From Lachnospiraceae bacterium (GTDB taxonomy: Bacteria; Bacillota; Clostridia; Lachnospirales; Lachnospiraceae), in the NCBI GenBank assembly GCA_022797535.1, contig JAAWKU010000013.1, forward strand, positions 1-47,298: a DNA stretch of 47,298 nucleotides, given 5' to 3'. The stretch's first letter is position 1; each line of letters starts with the position of its first letter. Below the pieces are notes generated by a model. The model made no database searches, was not told where the DNA came from, and worked only from the letters and a program-made list of their open reading frames with translations. The translations under genes were made by a program, and so were the position numbers. Positions 1 to 7,092 of the stretch are shown here, one piece after another.

Positions 1-96
1 GGCGGAGATGTGGAAAATATTGAAATTCTATTGGATAAAGAAGGGCGGACAACAAGATTGATTGATTTGATGCCTGAATATCCACGACATAAATAA
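1..96 (+). CDS. C-terminal end of an unknown protein (partial)
   Basis: An open frame enters the window at base 1 and stops at TAA 94-96. It gives 31 residues ending in LIDLMPEYPRHK, with a charged stretch before (EILLDKEGRTTRL). The start lies outside the window, so neither family nor function can be judged. The next gene follows after 56 bases with its own ribosome-binding site, so the two could share a transcript. The composition is AT-rich like the rest of the first 3.7 kb. It is called a gene only because the frame is open from the edge and ends just before a well-formed gene start. Confidence 0.4.
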   Translation, partial: GGDVENIEILLDKEGRTTRLIDLMPEYPRHK

Positions 97-152
97 ATTC
101 AAATTTGTAGAACTGAAAAATCAAAAATTGCTGATTTGAAAGGAGTTGCATC

Positions 153-350
153 ATGGAAGAATTAAAATCAATTATGGAAAAGTTTGCCGAGTCTGGTTGG
201 GACTTAATATCTATTCCGGCACAACAATGGTTAGACGGAAAAGCTGATAAAATTACATTAGTATCAGCAATCAAGCAGGCAGACAAAGAATGTGGAAGTT
301 GTGGCTGTGATTTAGATTCACTTTATAAAAGAGCGTTGGAATTGATTTAA
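153..350 (+). CDS. small conserved-looking hypothetical protein, 65 aa
   Basis: This 65-residue soluble protein has a clear ribosome-binding site (AAAGGAG, about 139-145) seven bases before ATG 153. It has no signal peptide or membrane segment. The first half is mixed and amphipathic with a W-D-L and a Q-Q-W-L-D-G segment; the second half carries a compact cysteine motif, CGSCGC, followed by a short helix ending RALELI. The three closely spaced cysteines could bind a metal or form a disulfide, but no family is recognised and no function is assigned. The good start signal and balanced composition argue for a real gene. It lies just upstream of a decayed IS256-type element in an accessory region. 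Confidence 0.6.
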   Translation: MEELKSIMEKFAESGWDLISIPAQQWLDGKADKITLVSAIKQADKECGSCGCDLDSLYKRALELI

Positions 351-466
351 CAGTATCGTCTATCGGTCTGTGGGGTAGTGTAAAAAAGTTTGTGTCTTTG
401 GTAAAAAGTAGCTCCTTTTTGGTAAGAATCAAGATATGATAAATCTTATCGAAAAGGAGTATTTTT

Positions 467-1035
467 ATGCCAGTAGCAAAGGAACATATTCGACAGATTA
501 TTGCAGACAGCAACATCAGCAGTGTGGCGTATGTCTATACTTTCCTGAGGGATGGATTCAAAGATATTCTGCAGGAGCTTATAGAGGCAGAAATGGACGC
601 AGCACTGGGCTATGAAAAGAACCAGAAAGGGGACACGGACACCGCCAACAAGCGCAATGGCTATTCCCCAAAGAAACTCAAAAGCCAGTATGGGGAATTC
701 CAGATTGATGTCCCACGGGATAGGAATGGCGAATTTGAGCCGAAAATCGTCCCCAAATACCAATGAGATGTCTCCGGGATGAAGAGAAAGTCATCTCGCT
801 CTATGCCAGGGGGATGAGCACCAGGGACATCCATGACCAGCTGCAGGACCTTTATGGAATAGAGATGTCTGCGGAGATGGTCAGCAAGAGCACGGACAAG
901 ATACTTCCTGAGATCAGGGAGTGGCAGTCAAGGCCCCTGAGCCCGGTCTATCCATTCGTGTTCATGGACTGCATCCACTACAAAGTCAGGGAAGACGGCC
1001 GGATACTCAGCCGCGCGGCCTATGTGTGTAGAGCG
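467..1035 (+). pseudogene. IS256-family (mutator type) transposase, degraded
   Basis: The N-terminal 99 residues (MPVAKEHIRQII, then EAEMDAALGYEKNQ, RNGYSPKK and IDVPRDRNGEFEP) are typical of IS256/mutator transposases. The frame then hits TGA at 764-766 where the family has Arg (KYQ-R-DVSG). One base is missing just after ATG 779-781, so the homology continues in another frame as EEKVISLYARGMSTRDIH and later YPFVFMDCIHYKVREDGR, which contains the first catalytic Asp (FMD). Homology ends near 1025-1035 at RILSRAAYV, where unrelated DNA begins. About 190 of the usual roughly 400 codons remain and the rest of the DDE domain is gone. The element has three independent lesions and cannot encode an active transposase. 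A good ribosome-binding site (AAAAGGAG) still precedes the ATG. Confidence 0.9.
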
Positions 1036-1108
1036 GCATTTTATATTACCCAGCGGCGATGCAGTCGCCGCAAATTAAAATTTCCGGACTGGTTCAGATA
1101 TCTACGAG

Positions 1109-1138
1109 AGTGTGCCTCTGAATACGGCACGCTTTTTT
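1109..1138 (+). terminator. Rho-independent terminator in the mobile remnant
   Basis: An 8-bp stem AGTGTGCC / GGCACGCT (one G-T wobble) with a 9-base loop is followed by six T residues at 1133-1138. It lies in the DNA that replaces the IS256 3' half, between the transposase remnant and the relaxase remnant. It probably belonged to a gene of the mobile element that is now lost. Confidence 0.6.
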
Positions 1139-1203
1139 CTTTGGTTTTTTCGTGTAAGATGGTTCTTGCAGCCAGAAAAAAGGGAGAAGCCGCACCGTCC
1201 TAA

Positions 1204-1539
1204 AAATCTTATCGGGATAAAAAGGCTTTACTACTTGTGGAGAAGCTAAAAGAGGTTGTAAAAAATCTGACTATCAAGTGCGTATAGCTTACGGAGCAGA
1301 GCAAGAAGCTAACCGCCAAAGTGAACGAACAACAGACGCAGATTAGCCGCTTGACGGATAAGGTTATGGAACAGAGCGATACCATAGACCGATTGCAGAA
1401 AAAAGCGGCAGTTTTGGGGCGTTTGGAGCGCTATTTAGGCAGGGAACAGGTGCAGTCAATAGTGGAAAGGTCAAAGGCATTAGAACAGGTAGAAAAAGAG
1501 AATAAACGTCCAAAACGTGCCTTTGAAATGAGCCGATAG
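1204..1539 (+). pseudogene. C-terminal remnant of a mobilisation relaxase (Pre/MobV or MobA-like)
   Basis: Reading in frame from 1204 gives a charged helical segment (LLLVEKLKEVVKNL), an in-frame TAG at 1285-1287, and then a long coiled coil rich in Gln, Glu and Lys (LTAKVNEQQTQISRLTDKV and so on) ending GREQVQSIVERSKALEQ and RPKRAFEMSR. This tail resembles the C-terminal coiled coil of plasmid mobilisation/recombination proteins of Firmicutes mobilisable elements; the match is from memory, not from a search. The catalytic N-terminal relaxase domain is absent and the frame is interrupted, so the gene is dead. A GTG at 1321 could start a 72-residue fragment, but without a convincing ribosome-binding site. 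Together with the IS256 remnant it marks an old mobile insertion. Confidence 0.6.
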
Positions 1540-1558
1540 GAAAGGGGATTGATAGGAT

Positions 1559-1819
1559 ATGACGGATAAGGAAAACAATAATACAATCCGCAATCTGACC
1601 GGGGAATATAAAAAGATAGAGCCAGATTGTCGGGAGGAAGTGCGGGCACAGTTGGAGCGTATGAAAAAACTTTGTAAGGAGCGAAATATTCTGTATGAAA
1701 AGCAGAATGACTTGAAAGGGCAGAAATGGAAGATTGAAAAATCGTTGGAACGATCAGGAATGTGGGGCGTGGCGGTTGCTGTGCCCTATTTTTTTGTAGA
1801 AAATGAGAAGTGGAAGTGA
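1559..1819 (+). CDS. small charged hypothetical protein, 86 aa
   Basis: An ATG at 1559 lies 19 bases after the relaxase remnant, with a purine-rich stretch (GAAAGGGG) upstream. The 86-residue product is highly charged: a Glu/Lys/Arg-rich helical region (about residues 15-70, including REEVRAQLERMKKLCKERN) is followed by a short hydrophobic end (GVAVAVPYFFVENEKWK). No family is recognised. It may be a leftover accessory gene of the mobilisable element, and the abrupt hydrophobic tail could mean that the original 3' end has been replaced. Whether it is expressed is unclear. Confidence 0.35.
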   Translation: MTDKENNNTIRNLTGEYKKIEPDCREEVRAQLERMKKLCKERNILYEKQNDLKGQKWKIEKSLERSGMWGVAVAVPYFFVENEKWK

Positions 1820-1901
1820 TATAATCAAAGTGTAGTGTGAGCTGTGAAAATAAAAGAATTTTAGTGCAACTAGAAAACTATAGTTAAATTTTGGAGGAGA
1901 T

Positions 1902-2657
1902 ATGGGTGATGCTAAAACAACTTACGATGAAAAATTTGGGATTGCTACTTTTAAAAGAGAGATTTGCGCAGAATTGGGAGAAGCTTTTTGGAAGGATCTG
2001 ATTAAAAATATTGGTTTACCAGACATAAACTCCGAGTACAAATGTCAATGTTATAATATGTGTCAATTTATGAAACGGTTAGAAGAAATGGCTGATCCCA
2101 AAACCGTGAAGAAAATATTATACAAAGTGAGGCATGGATTACATCCGTCTCAATGTGAATGGGCTCATAAAGAGTTTATGGAGATAGGTGATTTAGATGA
2201 TTTTTTGAATAAGCATTTAAATGATGAATTGAATCATTTTATTGAGCTTAACAGTGAAAAAAAGGATTTTTATGGACAGGAAATTTCAGACGAGGTATTA
2301 ACGTTTATAAAAGAAAATCCGAAAATGTTAGCTCCTGTCCGGGAGGGAAATAAATTGTACTGTATGGCTTTTCCCAATAATATGAAAGAGTATTTACGAG
2401 CCACAGATGAAAAAATGAAACGATATCATGCCTGTCACTGCCCTTTTGCAAAGGAATCTATTTTATCAGAAAATGTTGTGTCACCTGCATTATGTAATTG
2501 CAGTTTGGGTCACGTAATGAATTTTGCGGAAGCATTTATGGGAAGAGAATTGGAGGGCAACATGATCTGTTCGGTTTTGAATGGAGATTTGACCTGTGAA
2601 TATGAGATTGAAATACCAAACGATATTATGCAAAAATATGTAACTTCGAAGGAGTAA
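1902..2657 (+). CDS. unrecognised Cys-rich protein, 251 aa
   Basis: An ATG at 1902 follows a good ribosome-binding site (TTGGAGGAGAT). The protein is soluble, without signal peptide or membrane segments. Cysteines cluster in CQCYNMC (about residues 48-54), CHCPFAKES (about 185-190), CNCSLGH (about 205-210) and a final CSVLNGDLTCEYEIEIP. The C-terminal pattern (paired Cys, a GH helix, then G-D-x-T-C-x-Y-x-I) recalls ATC-hydrolase-like or V4R-like small-molecule-binding domains, but the similarity is weak and from memory. The protein could bind a metal or a small ligand. A GNAT acetyltransferase starts seven bases after its stop, so the two are probably co-transcribed. It is AT-rich like the neighbouring accessory DNA. 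Confidence 0.7.
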   Translation: MGDAKTTYDEKFGIATFKREICAELGEAFWKDLIKNIGLPDINSEYKCQCYNMCQFMKRLEEMADPKTVKKILYKVRHGLHPSQCEWAHKEFMEIGDLDDFLNKHLNDELNHFIELNSEKKDFYGQEISDEVLTFIKENPKMLAPVREGNKLYCMAFPNNMKEYLRATDEKMKRYHACHCPFAKESILSENVVSPALCNCSLGHVMNFAEAFMGRELEGNMICSVLNGDLTCEYEIEIPNDIMQKYVTSKE

Positions 2658-2664
2658 GGTAAGG

Positions 2665-3438
2665 ATGTTCCAAAGTATTATTCAAAATTACTACAATTAT
2701 TATAAAATATTTGCGCAAGCCGATATCATTGATATTTATGAAGGTTCTGTTAGCTGGATTGTTCCGTGTAAGGGAGAGAAAGGACCTTCTATAGCTTTTC
2801 GCATTCATTTGAGAGAAGAAAACGCCGAAGCAGAATTGAAGGAGCTTATCCAGGGCATCCGCAAGGGCAAAGTGCCGCAGATCTGGCATATAACGCCAGA
2901 CGCAACGCCTGCTCATATTATTGATATTATGAAGAAAAATGGATTTAAGAATTTATCAGAAGACGTGTCCGAGCCGGAGCCTACTATGGCATTATACAAA
3001 AACGATTTTATGCCCTATGAAGAAACAGGTAGTCCTGCCATTTGCAGAAAAATAAGTTCAAAGAATGATTTCAAATTGTGGATAGATGTGGTTAATTCGG
3101 CATTGCATGGATGGGATATGATTGATGCGGATCATTATTTTACATGGGTGGAAAGCAATAATATCAATATCTATCTGGCTGAAATGAATGGGATTGTCGT
3201 CTCAACGTGTGCAACAATCCAAAATAATAATACGGCATCCTTAGAATTTGTATCGACGCTTGAAGAATATCGAAGAAAAAAAGCGGCAATATCATTATGC
3301 TCTTACGCAATTGACAATCTGTTACATAATGGTGCGGAGATAGTGACGCTTGGTGCATGTGGTCACTCTGCATTTCTATATGAAAAATTAGGGTTTAAGA
3401 GAAGTTTTAATAATACGATTATGAAATTTGACTTGTGA
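2665..3438 (+). CDS. GNAT-family N-acetyltransferase
   Basis: This 257-residue protein starts seven bases after the stop of the Cys-rich gene, behind a GGAGTAAGG-type ribosome-binding site. The N-terminal half (about 1-120) is an atypical domain with no clear motif; the C-terminal half (about 130-257) shows the GNAT pattern: strand VVSTCATIQNN, strand ASLEFVSTLEEYRRKKAA in the position of the acetyl-CoA-binding loop and helix, then a terminal segment ending AFLYEKLGFKRS. The loop lacks the textbook RxxGxG/A, reading EYRRKKAA, so cofactor binding may be atypical. Two-domain GNAT proteins of this layout are common in clostridial genomes and modify small molecules or proteins; the substrate cannot be predicted. 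The pairing with the Cys-rich gene suggests a joint function. Confidence 0.75.
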   Translation: MFQSIIQNYYNYYKIFAQADIIDIYEGSVSWIVPCKGEKGPSIAFRIHLREENAEAELKELIQGIRKGKVPQIWHITPDATPAHIIDIMKKNGFKNLSEDVSEPEPTMALYKNDFMPYEETGSPAICRKISSKNDFKLWIDVVNSALHGWDMIDADHYFTWVESNNINIYLAEMNGIVVSTCATIQNNNTASLEFVSTLEEYRRKKAAISLCSYAIDNLLHNGAEIVTLGACGHSAFLYEKLGFKRSFNNTIMKFDL

Positions 3439-3516
3439 AATCATTTTACTGTTTTCAGCATGTGTTATTGATATGAGAAAAGTAGAATGCAAATTAAGAG
3501 TAATAGAGGTGATTTC

Positions 3517-3598
3517 TTGAAAAAAAGCAATTTTATATGTTCATGGAAAGGGTGGAAGTTATTTAGAAGCTGAACAGTACTATTTTTCTCAGAAATAA
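3517..3598 (+). pseudogene. N-terminal relic of an alpha/beta-hydrolase, frameshifted
   Basis: A ribosome-binding site (AGAGGTGA, 3505-3512) precedes TTG 3517. The start codon is followed by a run of seven A; removing one A gives a frame reading KKAILYVHGKGGSYLEAEQY, the typical first beta strand and oxyanion-hole HGxGG loop of small alpha/beta hydrolases. The homology ends after about 25 residues at TAA 3596-3598. It therefore looks like the stub of a gene lost by deletion, with an extra frameshift in the poly-A tract. The identification rests on the short HGKGG motif and its position at the protein start, so it is tentative. The rest of 3439-3737 holds no gene. Confidence 0.45.
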
Positions 3599-3603
3599 TT
3601 AGG

Positions 3604-3623
3604 ACATGGTGTTAGCGCCATGT
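3604..3623 (+). repeat. inverted repeat / hairpin downstream of the hydrolase relic
   Basis: ACATGGTG pairs with CGCCATGT (one G-T wobble) around a 4-base loop. It is not followed by a T tract, so it is at best a decayed terminator or an imperfect operator. It sits in the 300-base interval between the GNAT gene and the CoA-transferase. Confidence 0.35.
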
Positions 3624-3737
3624 AAGTTAATTTGGATAAGGAAAATATAATAGTGTGGTAGTTTGCAGCGATAATCAGATTTTCGTATTTTTATGAAAAT
3701 ATGCACGTTTATATGGTAATATTAGGAGGAGGAAGGG

Positions 3738-5081
3738 ATGCTACAGGATTTTACGAAAGAATATCAGCGCAAACTGCGCACGCCCCAGGAGGCGGTGACA
3801 GTGGTTAAAAGCGGTGACTGGGTGGACTATACCAGCTGCCTGGGCAAGCCGGTGCTGCTGGACCAGGCTCTGGCGGGGCGCAGGGACGAACTGCGGGACG
3901 TAAAGATCCGGGGCAATCTGATCGACGGCCCCATCCATGTGGCGGAGTGCGACCAGAGCCAGGAGCATTTTACCTATCACAGCTGGCACTGCTCCTCCTA
4001 TGAGCGAAAGCTGTGCGACCGGGGACTATGCTATTATATCCCCATGGTGTTTCACAACAATGCGGCCTATTATGAATTTTTCCTGGATGTGAATGTGGTT
4101 ATGGTCAGCGTATCTCCCATGGACAGGCACGGGTATTTCAATTTTTCCGTGAACACCGGGGTGGCGGCTCCCATCGCCCGCATGGCGGATACGGTTATTG
4201 TGGAGGTCAACGAGCATATGCCCAAGATCCATGGGGGCTATGACGAGAGCATCCATATATCAGAGGTGGATTATATTGTGGAAGGATCCCATGCTCCCTT
4301 CGAGAGCAGCAGGCCTTTCCTGCCCCGGGAGGTGGACCGACAGATTGCGGGACATATCATTCCCTATATTGTGGACGGGGCTACCCTGCAGCTGGGAATC
4401 GGAAGCATGCCTAACGCTCTGGGAGAGCTGATCGCCCAGTCTGATTTAAAAGATCTGGGGATGCATACGGAGTTGTGTTCCGACGCCTACCTGAGCATGT
4501 ACCGGGCAGGCAAGCTGACCAACCGAAAGAAGAGTATCGACAGAGGCAAGGGCGTTTTTGGCTGTGCTCTGGGTTCCGTGGAACTGTATGAATGGTTGGA
4601 TGACAACCACGGGGTGGCCGCTTATCCGCTGGAGTATGTGAACCGCCCCAGCGTTATCGCCCAGATCGACAATATGGTGTCTATCAACAGCTGCGTGGCA
4701 GTGGATCTGTACGGCCAGGTGGCGGCGGAGAGCGCCGGGGCCAGGCAGATCAGCGGCACGGGTGGACAACTGGACTTTCTAATCGGCGCTTCTGCCTCCC
4801 GGGGCGGGAAGGCTTTTATCTGCATGAGTTCGGTACATACGGACCGCCATGGGGAGAAGCACTCCCGGATTAAGCCTCAGTTTGACGGGGATATCGTCAC
4901 CTCTCCCCGCAGCCAGGTGTATTTCCTGGCCACGGAGTACGGCGTCATTAATCTGGAAGGGCGTTCTACCTGGGAGCGGGCGGAGGCGCTGATCTCCATC
5001 GCTCATCCGGACTTTCGGGAGATGCTGATCCGGGAGGCCGAAAAGAAGAAAATCTGGAGACGGTCCAACAGGAGGGGATAG
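3738..5081 (+). CDS. butyryl-CoA:acetate / acyl-CoA CoA-transferase family
   Basis: This 447-residue protein belongs to the acetyl-CoA hydrolase/transferase family, which moves CoA between acyl-CoA (for example butyryl-CoA) and acetate. Its length and sequence resemble the butyryl-CoA:acetate CoA-transferases of gut Lachnospiraceae. Visible motifs are SGDWVDY (25-31), VEVNEHMP (156-162), ISEVDYIVEG (174-183), the HTE motif with Glu245, the position of the CoA-thioester-forming glutamate in 4-hydroxybutyrate CoA-transferase, GQVAAES (326-332), the CoA-loop GTGGQLDF (340-347), and the end motif RAEALISIAHPDFRE. The start has an excellent ribosome-binding site (AGGAGGAGGAAGGG). The gene stands alone, convergent with the next gene (3 bases between stops), and marks the switch to GC-rich DNA. 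Family assignment is secure; butyrate, propionate or 4-hydroxybutyrate specificity is inferred. Confidence 0.88.
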   Translation: MLQDFTKEYQRKLRTPQEAVTVVKSGDWVDYTSCLGKPVLLDQALAGRRDELRDVKIRGNLIDGPIHVAECDQSQEHFTYHSWHCSSYERKLCDRGLCYYIPMVFHNNAAYYEFFLDVNVVMVSVSPMDRHGYFNFSVNTGVAAPIARMADTVIVEVNEHMPKIHGGYDESIHISEVDYIVEGSHAPFESSRPFLPREVDRQIAGHIIPYIVDGATLQLGIGSMPNALGELIAQSDLKDLGMHTELCSDAYLSMYRAGKLTNRKKSIDRGKGVFGCALGSVELYEWLDDNHGVAAYPLEYVNRPSVIAQIDNMVSINSCVAVDLYGQVAAESAGARQISGTGGQLDFLIGASASRGGKAFICMSSVHTDRHGEKHSRIKPQFDGDIVTSPRSQVYFLATEYGVINLEGRSTWERAEALISIAHPDFREMLIREAEKKKIWRRSNRRG

Positions 5082-5084
5082 GAG

Positions 5085-5867
5085 TTATTGCTGATTGTTT
5101 TCCGGAATGCAATGAGTAAAGCTGACCTTATCCGGGCGGCGGCGAAGCTGTTCGGTAAACCGGCAGGAATAGGCGATGTACAGCAGATAGATGTAGGGCA
5201 TTCCCAGGTTGGTCTCCAGCAGGGAGTTGATGGCCAGCGTGGCCAGCTTCTGCTCCAGGGATGAAAAGCCGGCGCTGCGGATACCGCCCAGGAGAAGCCC
5301 TGCCTCCCAGCCGAACTGTACCAGAATTCCTATAGCCAGGAGCCAGGGAATGCGGATGCGTTTTCCTGGCTCTTTCTGCCGGAGATTGTAGACCACCAGA
5401 ATCAGGTAGCCCGCAAACAACAGCAGGGCCATATAGCCGTGATATGCCCCGGTGGTGCGCTGGATGACAATGGGAGTTTGGCCTGCTCCGAAGGTTTGGG
5501 TCAACAATGGACAGCAGAACCACCACAGCAGGATCAGCAGGGACCATTCGAAGAGATGCTGATCCTTTGAGATCCAGAGCCAGATCCAGGCGAAATTGGT
5601 GAAGCCGTAACTCATGGACATCCACAGCAGCACCCAGAACAGACTGTGTCCTTGGGAGATGGAGCGGGCGTGGCAGAGCAGGTGAAAGATCCCGTAATCC
5701 ACCAGCATGTACACCAGACCGAATGTCAGACCCACCAGCACTGTCATGTATTTTCTATTGTAGAGCAACAGTCCCGCCAACAGTACCAGAAAGCCTATAT
5801 CCAGCCAGATGTACAGGGGCAGGAACTGCCTGCGGGCAATGATTTCCGTGATTGCGTTTTCCATCAT
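5085..5867 (-). CDS. multi-pass membrane protein of unknown function, 260 aa
   Basis: The protein is strongly hydrophobic, with about seven predicted transmembrane helices (around residues 18-36, 42-62, 75-98, 106-122, 144-160, 172-192 and 210-232) and a polar C-terminal tail (RRRPDKVSFTH). It is rich in Trp and Tyr. The start has an AGAGGAAA ribosome-binding site; two adjacent ATG codons (5867 and 5864) are possible. A sigma-A-type promoter lies upstream on the same strand. It is divergent from the PAP2 phosphatase and convergent with the CoA-transferase. I do not recognise the family, and nothing in the sequence points to transport or enzymatic residues. Confidence 0.75.
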   Translation of the reverse strand: MMENAITEIIARRQFLPLYIWLDIGFLVLLAGLLLYNRKYMTVLVGLTFGLVYMLVDYGIFHLLCHARSISQGHSLFWVLLWMSMSYGFTNFAWIWLWISKDQHLFEWSLLILLWWFCCPLLTQTFGAGQTPIVIQRTTGAYHGYMALLLFAGYLILVVYNLRQKEPGKRIRIPWLLAIGILVQFGWEAGLLLGGIRSAGFSSLEQKLATLAINSLLETNLGMPYIYLLYIAYSCRFTEQLRRRPDKVSFTHCIPENNQQ

Positions 5868-5947
5868 TTGATTCGTTTCCTCTTTTCTGCCTGCCCCGAC
5901 GGAGTGTCCGGGCAGAATATCTGACGATTTTGCGTTTCCATCCAGAG

Positions 5948-5976
5948 AGTATAGCAGATTTTTTTCCCGGTGACAA
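5948..5976 (-). promoter_or_regulatory. sigma-A promoter of the minus-strand membrane protein
   Basis: On the minus strand TTGTCA (complement of 5971-5976) is followed after 17 bases by TATACT (complement of 5948-5953). The match to the -35/-10 consensus is very good and it points at the gene starting at 5867. A small GC-rich hairpin (TGCCC/GGGCA, about 5897-5919) lies in the leader. Confidence 0.75.
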
Positions 5977-5987
5977 TCATTTTAACA

Positions 5988-6016
5988 TTGAAATGACGGT
6001 GGAACTGTGATAATAT
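5988..6016 (+). promoter_or_regulatory. sigma-A promoter of the PAP2 phosphatase gene
   Basis: TTGAAA (5988-5993), a 17-base spacer and TAATAT (6011-6016) form a near-consensus promoter. Transcription would start near 6023, which excludes a GTG at 6007 as start codon and supports ATG 6052. It is divergent from, and 12 bases away from, the promoter of the minus-strand membrane protein. Confidence 0.75.
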
Positions 6017-6051
6017 GGAACTATGTGAATGGACAGGAGGATGAAACTGCT

Positions 6052-6987
6052 ATGTCCAATAGGAACAGACAATATGTGGCGGCAGGGATTTTTGTGCTGA
6101 TATTTGGGGGCTTACTGGCGCTGGCCACCGTTTATGACTTACCGGTGAGTTTTCTTCTGGCGGAACCGGGCCTGGTTCCCGGCAGGTATTTTTCCACCAG
6201 TTTTCTCTGCAATCTGGTGGAGGTGGCGGCTATGGCGCCGATCTGGGGATTTGCCACATTTGCGGCTTGTGTGCTGGTAGTTTATCTGCATCACAGGGGA
6301 GGGGCGGCGCGGCTGCTGGAATTGCCTTTTTTGGGTCTTTCCGTTTTTGCGGGCAGTTCTTTTCTGCGGGATATGATGAAATATCTATTCCAGATTCTGG
6401 GCAAAGAGCAGGTGATGAAGCAGTTGTGGTTCAATGTGTTAATGGCGGCTTTCGGCCTGTTGGTGACGATGCTGATTCTGATGTTTTCAGGGAGATGGAT
6501 CCAGGAGCATATGAGGCAGATGCTGCCCTTTGCCCTGGCTGTTATCTGTTCCTGTTGCTGCTTCCTGTTCGTGGAACTGATTAAGAATCCCATGGGAAGG
6601 ATGCGCTTCAGGGCCATGCACTTTGTGGGGGATTTCTCTTATTATACCCCCTGGTATCAGGTGAGCAGCGCGAGGGAGCAGCTGGGGAGCCTGGGACTTG
6701 ACCGGGATTACTTCAAGTCCTTTCCCTCCGGACATACCTTTTCGGGCTCCATGGCCTATCTGGTGCTTCTGCTGCCGGATTTGTTTGAGAATCTGCAAAT
6801 CAGGAAATGGAAAGTTCTCTCCTATGTGGTCCCTGTTTGTTACACGGGTTTTGTGGCCTTCTTCCGCATAGCGGCCGGCGCTCACTTCTTCAGCGATGTG
6901 TTGGTGGGAGGGACTATGGGGTTTGTGGCAGTACAATTCTTTCGGTGGCTTTTCCTACACCGGCTGAAGGGGCGGTTTGAACGGTAA
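6052..6987 (+). CDS. PAP2-superfamily membrane phosphatase
   Basis: Start ATG 6052 is chosen because AGGAGG (6035-6040) precedes it and the promoter -10 lies at 6011-6016. The 311-residue product is an integral membrane phosphatase of the type-2 phosphatidic acid phosphatase superfamily, which dephosphorylates lipid phosphates or undecaprenyl pyrophosphate at the membrane. About six or more helices are visible. Motif 2 is FPSGHTFSG (PSGH 225-228) and motif 3 is R272-x5-H278-x3-D282, both intact. Motif 1, normally K-x6-R-P, reads K178-NPMGRM-R185-F186, so the Pro is replaced by Phe. A long linker (about 188-220, with AREQLGSLGLDRDYFKS) separates motifs 1 and 2. Substrate is not predictable. 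It is a single-gene unit with its own promoter. Confidence 0.85.
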   Translation: MSNRNRQYVAAGIFVLIFGGLLALATVYDLPVSFLLAEPGLVPGRYFSTSFLCNLVEVAAMAPIWGFATFAACVLVVYLHHRGGAARLLELPFLGLSVFAGSSFLRDMMKYLFQILGKEQVMKQLWFNVLMAAFGLLVTMLILMFSGRWIQEHMRQMLPFALAVICSCCCFLFVELIKNPMGRMRFRAMHFVGDFSYYTPWYQVSSAREQLGSLGLDRDYFKSFPSGHTFSGSMAYLVLLLPDLFENLQIRKWKVLSYVVPVCYTGFVAFFRIAAGAHFFSDVLVGGTMGFVAVQFFRWLFLHRLKGRFER

Positions 6988-7092
6988 CATTCAATTTATA
7001 GAAGAAAATATATGATTTTAAGGATATTAGAGCTATACATATCTTTTTAGAAAGAAAAAATCTTATAAAGGGGATACAAAGGGCTAATAATA

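Noticed and set aside
351..466. Exact left inverted repeat and target duplication of the IS256-type element
   Set aside because: A GTGTAAAAAAG stretch at about 379 looks like an element end, but the right end is lost, so neither repeat nor duplication can be verified.
6007..6051. An upstream GTG start for the PAP2 gene
   Set aside because: The GTG overlaps the -10 region of the promoter, while ATG 6052 has AGGAGG at good distance.
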